The position numbers and the translations under genes were made by a program. This document shows positions 45,259 through 55,704 of a stretch of DNA of 64,000 nt, one piece after another. The DNA is from Entoloma clypeatum. Lineage: Eukaryota; Basidiomycota; Agaricomycetes; Agaricales; Entolomataceae. Under the pieces are notes generated by a model. It had not been told where the DNA came from. It saw nothing but the letters and a program-made list of their open reading frames with translations, and searched no databases. The first letter of the stretch is position 1. Each line of letters starts with the position of its first letter. The stretch covers positions 1,488,001 to 1,552,000 of the forward strand of contig OY751493.1 in NCBI GenBank assembly GCA_963565915.1, written 5' to 3'.

Positions 45259-47259
45259 TTAGAAGGGAATGTGGGCAGCCAGGATGAGGATATACCACAA
45301 GGCATAGACATTCTTCAGTCTAATTGTTTTCCGGCCCTGCAAGCCATGTAGGAGTGAGACAGGCAGCATGCTATCTGCCGGCAAAGGCTGCATGTCTCGG
45401 AATCCATGCAGTATGCTCAGCCTTGCGTTTTGCCGGAAACCAGACCATTTCCTTCAGTGGCATAGGAAGGGGATCGGCTTGAAAAACAGAAATCGCGGAA
45501 ATTTCGATGACTGGGCGCAACGTTGCCTTGCTACTTGGTGGAGTGGGTATGGTAGGCTCCACCAAGCTTCTGGGTCTCCGTCCATTTAGACGGACGCGTG
45601 GGATGGTCGCTGGATGCGGGTTGTTCTCGTCATCTGGTGGCATTGTTGTAGGAACAGATCGAGCTTGCGTAAGAGATGAAGGGGCGTCAGCATTTCGGGA
45701 AAGGACAGATGCTGGACCACGAGATCGTGACTGCCCCTGAAGGCGATGTTCCATCCTGATACGTTCGATTTCTTCTTCCTCGTCTGAAGGGATCTCATCT
45801 CCATCGAGGTCAAGTCGGGCTATGTAGACGGGTCTGTCACTATGAACGGAGAGAAATCGGATCAATACATACCCCAACCACGCCTGCGCTGCGGGGCTTC
45901 CGAGACGTTGCTTGTCATTACGGGGTGATCGTGAGACTGCCCCCTCGTAATAGCTCCGCCCGGACGTAGACTCCCATGATCGGAAGCCGGGTCACCCTGC
46001 GGAATAGTCCTGGGAAGCAACCATGAAGGCGGGTCCTCATCGATCCACTCTAGATTGATAGGATGGACGTGTTCTTCACCGTCAGCATTGTATCTGCGCC
46101 GAATGATGTAGCTTCTCTCCTCGTTGTCAGCTACCATTGGATCGTCTGTGATGTTGGTAGGTGGTTGTGAAAAGTTGGCTTCTGCAATGTAACTCGTGGG
46201 TTCATCAAAAATCAAGGGTCGGGGAACGGTTGGAAAAACTGGGGTGGGCATATTTTGGACTGAGATATTGGACAGAAGAGAGAGCCTTTCATCAGGTGGG
46301 GTGGATGAAGGAGAATGGGCAGACGAAGTCCCGTACATCCTTCTCCTTCGGTAGTCTGAGGCAGAGTTAACCCCAGTGTAAAGACTCGGGACATATGATC
46401 CTCTTCTGAATGCTGGAAATCTGGAATTGTCGGCAGGCGTGCCAGGGGTCACTCCTGAACGCCGATGTCGAACGACGGAACGGAAATTCTCAATTTCACG
46501 CTCCAATGATGCAAAAAAGGCATTGTTTTCATCAAATCGTGATGAAAGTCCTCCAGACGTAGCCCTTGAGCTGGTCCTAGATGCCTCACGAGCAGCGACA
46601 CGCCTCCCAATTGAAGTCGTCGGATCGTCCATCTCTCGCCGCCTCGGAAGTGGGGTTGCTGATTGGGACTCCCGAGAAATAAGACCTAGACGATGGAAGG
46701 TCGAATTCGTGGTGGACACAGAATTATCCTGTAGGGGTGAAACGGGCGAACCTGGATTCGAATGCTGGCTATCACCGATACGAAGGCCGGTCTCTATTCT
46801 CGTTTCAATTTGCCTCAACCGCTCCTCCATCATATTGACGGTCATTATCTCAGGACGTACGTCAAAATCGACGTCCTGTTGGTTATTGGAACCGTCCGCG
46901 GAACTGCCAGTCAAGTTTATTGCTTCATGGTCTGGACCAATGCCGTTGTTTTCCTGCCAGTATCGTCGAATATCTGAATTGGGAACGGAGTCCATTATAT
47001 TAAGAAGATTTCGGCGGACTTGTCGTATCCGACGATAAGCTGATTCTATTGATGCTGAGGCATGTTCAAGGCTCCTGCGTGTGGCCGAGTGACCTCCCGA
47101 AAATCCGTTGGTTGTAGTTGAGGAAGGAGAAGCAGAAGGTGTATCGTCATTCATTTCTGAGGTGTTTCCTGGAGGGATCGAGGAGTTGTGATCCGTGGCA
47201 TTCATGACTATCAAGGATTCCATAAAGATCAGCATACAGTCGCCAACTTCATCACTCAC
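45259..47259 (-). CDS. hypothetical disordered protein with hydrophobic C-terminal helix
   Basis: No family recognised. The first exon (47259 to ~45870) is Ser/Thr/Arg-rich with a predicted helical segment, ASASIESAYRRIRQVRRNLLNIM, and another, VNMMEERLRQIETRIETGL. A more conserved-looking stretch is SYIIRRRYNADGEEHVHPINLEWIDEDPPSWLLPR (in two parts here). After an intron near 45840 comes RPVYIARLDLDGDEIPSDEEEEIERIRMEHRL. A 58-nt intron then replaces the first in-frame stop: KEM joins PLPADSMLPVSLLHGLQGRK, ending VYALWYILILAAHIPF at 45259. The end could be a short tail anchor or a buried helix. Start at 47259 or 47205 (MNATDHNSS). A regulatory or scaffold role is a guess. Confidence 0.62.
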
Positions 47260-47496
47260 TCCTGGGTGTTCCGGCGTCTCGTAGTAGTAACGTCAACAAC
47301 TGCCAGTTATGCTAGGCGGGCGGCAGCGAGGACACCGAGCGCAGACAATACTTTACTGGTTGAATATTCTACAAGAGATAGCATGAACGAGTGGCTGTCA
47401 GTAAGGTAGAGAAGAGAAAGAACCACTGCAGTGGTGACCCAACAGGAGTTGGTGGCGGTGCAAAATCTCATTACTTACATAATAGTATTATTACTG

Positions 47497-49574
47497 TCAG
47501 TCTACTAGTAGCATTCGCTGACCTCGCAAAAATCGGAGAAAGCGATTGTACAGCGGATCTATACCCGTGTACAACACGGAAATAATGAGACAGGCTAAGA
47601 TCAGGCTCATTGCCAAGAGGCATACAGTTGTCCACCCATCATTCACATTGTCGTAGATCTGGATATCATTTCAACTGAGAAAAAAGTGCGTATACTTATA
47701 GAATGTTACTCACTTGACCAGTGACAACGGGGCCGACTTGGGTTATAGTCGTACAGAATGAGATCCTGTTTGCATTACAGGAATCAACACCCACCTGCAG
47801 ATCCAATTCCGTAAGCGATGTTGAAAGCCCCATAAACATGAGCATCTGGGACATTCTTGTCACGAATGATAGAGTGAAAATGATAGAACTTACAGCCAAC
47901 ACCATCGATGTCTCTGGAGATGGAAGCCAATTCGGCTGTTAGAGGAGACGGAACACCAGACACAAAAAAGTCTGGTGACAATTGTTAAATGCGGTGACGA
48001 TGAGACGAGTTAGGGACACTTACATTCCGCCGTCAACGCGACAACGAATAATGCGACAGGCCCTCTTATAGTCAGGATTATCCACCACGGGAACGCCAAA
48101 AGTAGAGACCCGAAAGTAATCCATTCTACACCCTTGCGATCTGCATACCAGCCTGTTAAGATAGACGCTGGGGGAGAATATACCCTCAGTCTTCAACGGA
48201 GATGTACTCGACGAAAGTGCGAACATAACAGTGTTGGGAAGATAGCAGCCAGAAAGACAAGGCCAACTTTTCTTGAATCCATTCGCCAAACGCTTTGCAG
48301 GTGCAAAACAATTGAAGGTTCTGGGCCAGCATATACCATCCTGTCAAGAATTTACCACGCGAATGTAAAAGATACTTCACAAGATGGTACCCGTAGACGA
48401 AAGTGACTACGAAAGCGGCCAAGGCACGTGAAGACCTTGAGAGTTTCCAAATGACGGACAGAAGCGATAGCGAGTGCTGCCAATGTAAAGTTCTAGCTTG
48501 GATGTTATTGACAGATTGGGTGTTCGCTGCACCCACCGAAAGACACTGATTCCCAGAGATTAGCTTGGCGTCGGCCGTAATCTCATTTTGAGTCTGATTA
48601 TTCGCGGAAGGAAATGCAAAGGACTCCTCTTTCCACGAGAGGGCGTCTTTGCGTTCAATAACGAGCAACCTGCCAACAAGATCAAGGGCTGTAACACCCA
48701 ATCCGAAAACAAAGGGTCCACGAAAACCAAACCGAGAGTATAAAGCTCCCCCGATTGGTGGACCAACGATGACACTGGAGGCCAATGTTCAGGAGAAAAG
48801 CTATTCCAGGACATGAGTGATGACTGACCCCAGGGACAAGCCCGACATAGCTATGCCAAGTTGTCCTTGGGAAAGATTTATCAAACCCTGTTGCTGGTTA
48901 AACGATGTCTAGGTGTCACTCACTCCCAAGTGAATGTTCCGGGGTTGCATCGCACCTGTTTGGATTGGTATTTAAGTGTGAAGATATACTATTTCGGGGA
49001 TATTCGCTCACAAGAGCGCTAAGCCGACAACCCAGACTATGGAGGATCCGATGCCTTGCAACACGCGTGCAATGCACATAACCGAGTAAACTGGTGCCTC
49101 CATGAACATGATTTGAGAGACGACCAGGATGATGAGACCAACAACCATGGGCGTCTTCCTGGTGTTATGGCGCTCTGAGAACATGGCAATAGGTATCGCG
49201 GCTGCATTACTTTTCGTCAGAAGGTGCTAGAAAGAAGAAAACCTTCGTACGAACAGGTAACGAGACCAGCCGACTATAATAAAAATTATTTCATCCTCCT
49301 ACAAAAGCGGAAAATGACGTACGTATGCAAAGAGGAGCCATCCTACCAGAGCAGAAATTCCTGAGTACCCGAGTTTTTGAAGCTGAAAAGGCATTGCAGG
49401 AGTAATGATCGAATAGGCAACTAAATCCGTGGTCATCCCTGAGATACCAGAGGTTTTTAAAGATACTGCTGTGTAGTACTGAAATAACGTACCCAGCCCG
49501 ACCACTAAGGTGGTGAACCAGACCGACGATCTCCACCTCAAACCTATTGGCACTTCACTCTTGGCTGAGTCCAT
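47497..49574 (-). CDS. major facilitator superfamily transporter, drug/amine antiporter type
   Basis: Multi-pass membrane transporter, VMAT/DHA1-like. Start MDSAKSEVPIGLRWRSS at 49574; ATG 49646 is in frame upstream. After a first intron comes GMTTDLVAYSIITPAMPFQLQKLGYSGISALVGWLLFAY, helix 1 and the loop to helix 2. Helices continue across small exons (RVLQGIGSSIVWVVGLA-like near 49010-49060). Then SVIVGPPIGGALYSRFGFRGPFVFGLGVTALDLVGRLLVIER is the motif C region and helices 5-6. A hydrophilic central loop (~48540-48660) follows, then the second half with short exons. It ends WTTVCLLAMSLILACLIISVLYTGIDPLYNRF. Substrate unknown; no biosynthetic genes are adjacent. Exon limits in 47700-48100 and 48800-49280 are approximate. 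Confidence 0.85.
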
Positions 49575-49687
49575 GGTGTCTATAGTGCTGTCCCCTTGTC
49601 TTGAAAAGACCACCAGAACATGTTGATACAATGTACTAGATGTCATCTCTCAAGATTAGGACTATTTGTTTTTATTATGATGTCACT

Positions 49688-51288
49688 ATGCCTGAACTAC
49701 CTGGTCAGCATTTGAGTTGCGGTCGTCGGGTGAACAATTCATCTCATCAACCTTCGGATTGACAGAGGTACAAAGAGGGACCAAACTCGTTCAAGACACG
49801 GCGGTTGGGAAAAAAATCGACACAGTCGAGACAGTCCAAGACGAGATCGTATTTTCTGGAATAACACATGAAGAGTTTGTGAGCACAATCACAGTTCATC
49901 TCTAATATGTTTTCGACTTACCTATACAAAGGCCCAAGAAATTACAGGTAGACGTGTCACATCTGCCGGTCGATATGGTGAGGGCCTTGTTAGTTCTAGC
50001 CTGTTCGACTTGATACTCATCTACTATCGAGGAAAACATCTTTACCTCGAGCTCGACGGGGAAGGGAGGATGCCAGTTCTTCATTTCGGAATGACTGGTA
50101 TGCTTCAGGTAATTTGCAGGCCTCACCTTCACGAGAGACAAGCTTTCAAACAGCATCATTCATTGCAGGTGAAAGGCCAGCATCCAACATATTACAAAAG
50201 GACGCCAAAATCAGGACAGATTGAATGGCCTCCTCGGTTTGTCAAGGTAAGATGCTTCCGGTTTTCTTATCGTCTTTTTCATATACCCAATCGACGCAGT
50301 TCATCCTACACTTGGTCGATGAAGCGACGAGTGAAACTGTCCAGTTAGCCTTCTTGGATGCCCGACGACTTGGTAGAATCCGTCTCAGGTCGCATCCAAT
50401 GCAAGAGCCGCCCATTTCTGAGCTTGGCTTTGATCCTCTCCTTTCAATGCCGACCCTCGAAGAATTTACCTCTCTGGTTTCGAAACGATCTTGTGCTATC
50501 AAGGCATTGCTACTGGATCAGTCCTTCAGTGCCGGTGTGGGCAACTGGGTCGCAGGTGTCATCATTTATCAGGAAAATGTATCTAGCTAACTTTTTTTTA
50601 TTCCTAGACGAGATTTTGTATAATTCTCGGATACATCCAGAACAGAGGAGCAATGCACTGTCACCGGGCCAGTTAACGGTGCTCCACCATCAGACTGCTG
50701 AAATCTGCCGCATTGCCGTTTCCGTAAACGCAGACGATAGCAAGTTCCCAGATCATTGGCTGTTCAAACATCGATGGGCATGTCTTTCATTTCCACGTTG
50801 CTCAATTCAATTCCTTAATGTTCTAGCATCACAGGGCAAAGGCAAGAAAAAGAAACATACACTAAAACTGGTCTGACCTTGATTTCTGTGTGGTGTTTAG
50901 AAATCAATGACAGTCTTGATAGCTATCTGGAGAACTTGCCACAATCAAGTGGATAACTGTTGGAGGGCGTACCTCGGCATATGTTGCTGAACTCCAGGAG
51001 CTTACCTCGAACGCCGTAAACAGGAAGAAAACGTCGAGAAAGAATCAGGAGACGGAACGAGTATGTGGACCAGTTACGTAGGTATTTCACTCACGCAAAT
51101 TGACATTACAGGCAGATGATCAGAGTGACCTCACGAATTTGAGCGAGTTAGATACGACGCCCGTCAGGAGGGGGAAGCGAAAGGTGTGACTTTCTTTACT
51201 GTTGTGAAAGCGACCGATTTATTGCTTTGGTTAGGCTTCATCAAAATCTTGTGAACCGACCGAAAGAAAGCGAGGGCGGACATCCTGA
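49688..51288 (+). CDS. Fpg/MutM-type formamidopyrimidine-DNA glycosylase
   Basis: Base-excision repair glycosylase/AP lyase for oxidised purines. Exon 1 is 16 nt and encodes MPELP plus one base; a ~65-nt intron leads to EVQRGTKLVQDTAVGKKI, so the N-terminus is MPELPEVQ with catalytic Pro2 and Glu3. RYGKHLYLELDGEGRMPVLHFGMTGMLQV includes the beta-hairpin lysine. LAFLDARRLGRIRL and ELGFDPLLSMPTLEEF follow, then KALLLDQSFSAGVGNWVADEILYNSRIHPEQ (H2TH region). The C-terminal part has ATIKWITVGGRTSAYV but no CxxC zinc finger, as in plant and fungal Fpg. A Lys/Arg-rich tail (VNRKKTSRKNQ, RRGKRKASSK) looks like a nuclear signal. Last exons are small; stop at 51286-51288. Confidence 0.92.
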
Positions 51289-51499
51289 AGCCGATCATCA
51301 CTATAAGTACCTCAGGACCCCATGTTTTTATACCCAAGACCCGTGTAATCATTCGTTACTGTCTGTCACAGGATAGACTTTTGACATGAAGATCATGCTC
51401 TGCATATATATAAGCACAGCTATTAAATTGCTCCAATAAAGCCTACTTACCACTGAGTCCTCTGGGAATAGAAAAAACCGAAAAGTGATGGACAGTAAA
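51289..51499. other. convergent spacer
   Basis: 211 bp between the Fpg and UTP5 stop codons, no feature seen. Confidence 0.4.
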
Positions 51500-53916
51500 C
51501 TATTCACTGTCATCATCATCTTCGCTATATTCCTCGGCTTCGTCGTCGATAAACCCATTCATTGTTGGACCTTCTGAATCATCATCATCCTCTTCATCCT
51601 CGTCGTCATCATCCTCGTCGTTTTCACCCAGCTCGTCGTCTTCATCACTTTGTCCACCTAGTTCAACATCCTCCACACTGCCTTCCTCGTCACCACTCTC
51701 TACATCAACGTCCATCTGTTCATCATCACCATCATCATTCTTCTCCTCTCCGCTCTCACCCTCCACGTATCGCACGACCTTCGTGTTCCGGTCCCTCAAA
51801 GATTTCTTGCCTTTGTGAGTTGCGAGGGGTGCTGGTGCGACAGATGAGCGTAGTTCGATCTGTGAAAGCACCATGTCCAAGCGACCGCTCAAAGACAAAA
51901 GGCTCTCCTGGAGCGTGAGTCGCGACGTCAGCGTTGCATGGAGCCCCGATAACCTTGCAAGTAGATCAGGAATCTAAAGAAGGACTCTGTAAATCGAAGT
52001 GTACACAACCCCAAAGTCAAGTAGAAGCTTACCGTCATGAGATGACCGCTATGAACAGTCAGTGTCGTCTTCACCCATGTTATGAGACCCGTTCCCCGCT
52101 GCGAACTCGCGCCACCACCACCACCTTTCATGTTAGCTGCCCTAGCACCTCTCCCTATTCGCTCCACGCAAGCCGTGATCAAAGGTATTGCAAGCTGAGG
52201 TGGTAGTCTTCTCACGGTATTGCGAATGAGGGCCGCGTCAGAATGGGCTAGGCATGTCTCCAATAAACGCGAATCCGACGAATGGAGTGCCTGGATCAAA
52301 GTCCGTGTCAAGGAATTCGCAGGCACTACGGTCAGCTCGTTTTTGTTCTTCTTCTTTGAAGATTTTGATTCTTTGGGTGCAGCCCTACCGTCGTCGCTTT
52401 CTGAGCTTGCCGGTCGTGCGTCTAGTGCCGCCAGCCTTTGCCCAAGACTGAGTTCCGCGAGGTCTACGTCAAGATCGCCGTCGATGTCGCGTTGAACGAG
52501 GTCGTCTGTCTCTTGGTCCTGACCAAGCTCAACTCCTGAACCAACTGCAAGTGATGGTCCTTCTGCGTATCGTTGTGAGAGGATAGGCTGTGAACCGTTC
52601 AGTAAATGATATTTACGATGAATGAGTTGGTTTCACTCCCCAGAGATGAATCAGCCGTAGGTGCTTCTTTGACTTCTTCAATCACGACATCAGGAATGAA
52701 GTCGCCTGAGGCATCTAGATAGCGCTGCGCTAGATTGAATAACCTTGATCACCGACAACGGTAATTGACTCACGACAACGTCGAAGACAGGCCGAATCCC
52801 ACCGACTACACGCGCGATATGTATGCTGCCTTCTTCTGCGGCAAATGCTGCGTCAACGATTCGTGCCGCTGAGTTGTTTCTGGGAGAGATAGATAGGATT
52901 GAACGAGGCAGTAATGAAGGCAAATGGTGGTGCCTCCGATCTGAATTTGTGGGCAAACTGAGTTCAGTAGGGATAGGGAAGATAGATATCTTCCCAGAGG
53001 CAGATAGTGTAAGAAGTGTCTGATCCTTCACTGTCTCTTTGGAGTTTTGGGAGACAGCAAAAGAGAAGGTGCGAGCATCTGAATCGAGTGGAACTGATGC
53101 GACTGGTTTCCCGTCGGTGGACGAGCGTTCCGGGATTTCCCAAAGATACAAGAAGCGATCCGCATCTGCACGCGACATAAAGCGCGTCGGTGGGGTCCGG
53201 GATGCGACCCACTGCAACTGCCGTACTGGGGACGCGTGGCCTGTGAAGGACGCGGACTGCGAAAGCCTTGTTTTGTCGAAGTCAAGAGTGTCCTGCGAGG
53301 TAGATAGCAGGTGGATGGAATGATGGGCAGCCAGAATATCCAGTCTACCTTCTGATAGGATCGGTCGTGGGGCAAGAGAAGAATAGGGGATGCGATCCTC
53401 GTTCTTCCAGCAACCCAACATTTCGTTCTTTTGAGGATTCCAGAAACGAATGACGGCGTCTGCGCCAGAAGTCCACACGGTCGAAGGGCTGTCTCCATGA
53501 GAGACGACAACGACGGATACGATTTCGGCCGTGCTGGTCGGGTGTGATAGTGTCCGCAATACTCGGCCGTGATTTGGGGAGAAGAAGATAACGGTTCCAT
53601 CGGACAATCCGAGAATGACGACCTGGATCTCTTTGGTGGGTGGGTCTTCGCCGGCGGGGAGAGCGTCTCGCTTCCGTCTTTTCTTGTTGCTTGGAGGGTG
53701 GTCTGATGAAGATTTTTGTGTGTCGGAGAGATTGACTGTGCTCCATGAGAGGGTAGAGACGCGGGCAGAGTGGACGACAAGCTCGGCTACTGATTGTGCG
53801 GTGAGTGTGTTGTATACGCGGAGGCGATGCTTGTCGACTGCAAGAGAGAGAAAAGCAAGATAATCGGCGTTGGTTGAGAAGGAGGAGAGATCGGAGGCAT
53901 CTTGGACCGTCGACAT
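51500..53916 (-). CDS. utp5: U3 snoRNP/t-UTP protein Utp5 (WDR43)
   Basis: Nucleolar subunit of the t-UTP/UtpA complex of the small-subunit processome, needed for rRNA transcription and 18S maturation. Start MSTVQDASDLSSFSTNADYLAF at 53916. The N-terminal beta-propeller region runs to ~52740: HRLRVYNTLTAQSVAEL, VVILGLSDGTVIFFSPNHGRVLRTL, VWTSGADAVIRFWNPQKNEMLG, FLYLWEIPER. A loop with nuclear-signal-like NKKRRKRD sits between blades. After introns comes the Utp12 domain (~52330-51930): SLTRTLIQALHSSDSRLLETCLAHSD, IRNTVRRLPPQLAIPLITACVERIGR, then LLARLSGLHATLTSR. The C-terminal ~100 residues are extremely acidic (Asp/Glu runs, 51500-51750), usual for this family. Divergent from PHO85 with 63 bp between start codons. 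Confidence 0.93.
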
Positions 53917-53979
53917 GAAGAAAAAGACCTGACGTCACGTGCACACGCCATCCTTGCTTACACTCGGCGATCGATTACT
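53917..53979. promoter_or_regulatory. short divergent promoter of Utp5 and Pho85
   Basis: Only 63 bp separate the two start codons, so both leaders and core promoters overlap. No TATA-like box is seen. Confidence 0.5.
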
Positions 53980-55530
53980 ATGAATTACGTCCAGGTAGGT
54001 CTCGTCAGCGCTCCCTTGGCCGTCGACCTCCACTCATGACCCCGTTTCTCAGTTGGAAAAGCTCGGTATGCTTTGTCAATAGCCCTCCCCCTCCTTTCCT
54101 CGTGTCAACCCTGGTTTACAGGCGAGGGAACTTATGCAACCGTGTACAAGGTCCGTCACCCATCCTTCCCTCTACTTGGACCAAACTCAGTCCACCATAC
54201 AGGGCCGCTCAAGGACCACTAATGAGATCGTGGCCCTGAAGGAGATTCACCTCGATGCAGAAGAAGGCACTCCTTCCACCGCCATCCGTGAAATCTCCCT
54301 CATGAAAGAGCTACGTCACGTCAATATCGTCCGACTTCACGATGTCATCCACACCGAAACGAAACTCGTGCTCATTTTTGAGTTCTGTGAGCAAGATCTC
54401 AAGAAATACATGGATCAACACGGCGACCGTGGCGCATTGGATCCAATCACCGTCCGCAGCTTCATGTTTCAACTGCTCAAGGGCACGGCCTTCTGTCACG
54501 AGAATCAAGTTCTCCACCGAGACCTAAAACCTCAAAACCTTCTCATCAATAAACGAGGAGAGTTGAAATTGGGCGATTTCGGTTTAGCAAGGGCATTCGG
54601 CGTCCCCGTCAATACATTCTCCAACGAGGTAATCCGAAATCGCCGCAACCTTCGCACCGCTGTATTTACGTTACATATATTCAAGGTCGTCACCCTCTGG
54701 TACAGGGCTCCAGATGTTTTACTGGGCTCCAGAACATACAGCACCTCCATTGACATATGGTCTTGTGGTTGTATCTTCGCGGAGATGATTACCGGTACCC
54801 CGCTTTTCCGAGGCAGAGACAACAATGACCAGCTCCTCCACATCATGAGGCTCCTTGGGACACCTACCGAAGCCGAGTTTCAAAAGATAGCCAAAGAATC
54901 TGTGAATCTTGTTCCCTACTATTCTCAGCTTCACCAGCCTCATCACTATGCCACAGCCCGAAATACAACTCAAGCCATTCCCTGGCTGTAAGCCAACGCC
55001 ATTCTCATCGGTCATACCCAAGGCCTCTCCAGAAGGTGAGACTACGAATAATCACTCGGGTTGTGGGGGCGGCATTGATATCTTCCCTAGCTCTTGACCT
55101 TCTCTCAAAGCTTCTTAAGTTTGACCCCGCTGAGCGCATCTCGGCCGCTGAAGCCCTGTCACACCCATATTTCAAGTCCAGCTCTGCTCCTTATGGCTCC
55201 AATCCCGCACCTAGCTCTATGCCCCCTCCGTCTTTCTATCCCCACCCTCATGGTGCCCATGTCCCGCTCCAGCAGCAACAGCAACAGCAGCGGCAGTCTT
55301 CACAGATTCCAAACCAGGGCTCTTATCCAGTGTACAATGCCCAGCCCCAAGCGCAGCCCCAACCATCCACAGCTACTCATGCCCAGCCTCACGTACAATC
55401 ACATCCTGGTATGCATGTCGACCCTCGAATGCAGCATACACAAGCACCGTCAATGCACGGGCACGGCATACAAGCACCGGGAATGTACAATGCGCAGTTC
55501 GGCGCAGCTTATGGCCATGGAGGTCGTTAA
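53980..55530 (+). CDS. pho85: cyclin-dependent kinase Pho85 type
   Basis: Ser/Thr kinase acting with Pcl/Pho80 cyclins in phosphate sensing, cell cycle and metabolism. The N-terminus is built from tiny exons: 53980-53994 (MNYVQ), 54053-54065 (13 nt, LEKLG) and 54121-54149 (EGTYATVYK), then the main exon from 54203 starting [15 protein letters not shown]. The cyclin-binding helix reads [17 protein letters not shown], a PSTAIRE variant. Catalytic loop [58 protein letters not shown] (activation segment, Pho85-like PVNTFSNE), then [22 protein letters not shown]. All key kinase residues are present. After the kinase fold comes a ~110-residue tail of Pro, Gln, His and Met (~55180-55530) with seven Gln in a row; yeast Pho85 has no such tail. 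Confidence 0.95.
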
Positions 55531-55704
55531 AGCTTCACCACCTCCATTCTTTCCCTCGCTTTTTGTACTTTCCAATACCCTTTCACGTTCATCTGGGCTT
55601 TCCCATTTCCCACTGTAGAACTAAAACTCGATTTGTATGGCAATAATCAAGAAGAGATATATTATATGATGTGTTCGATGTGGATAATGATAGTACAGTG
55701 AGAT
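55531..55704. other. convergent spacer
   Basis: 174 bp between the Pho85 and histidine kinase stop codons; 3' UTR sequence, nothing else seen. Confidence 0.4.
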
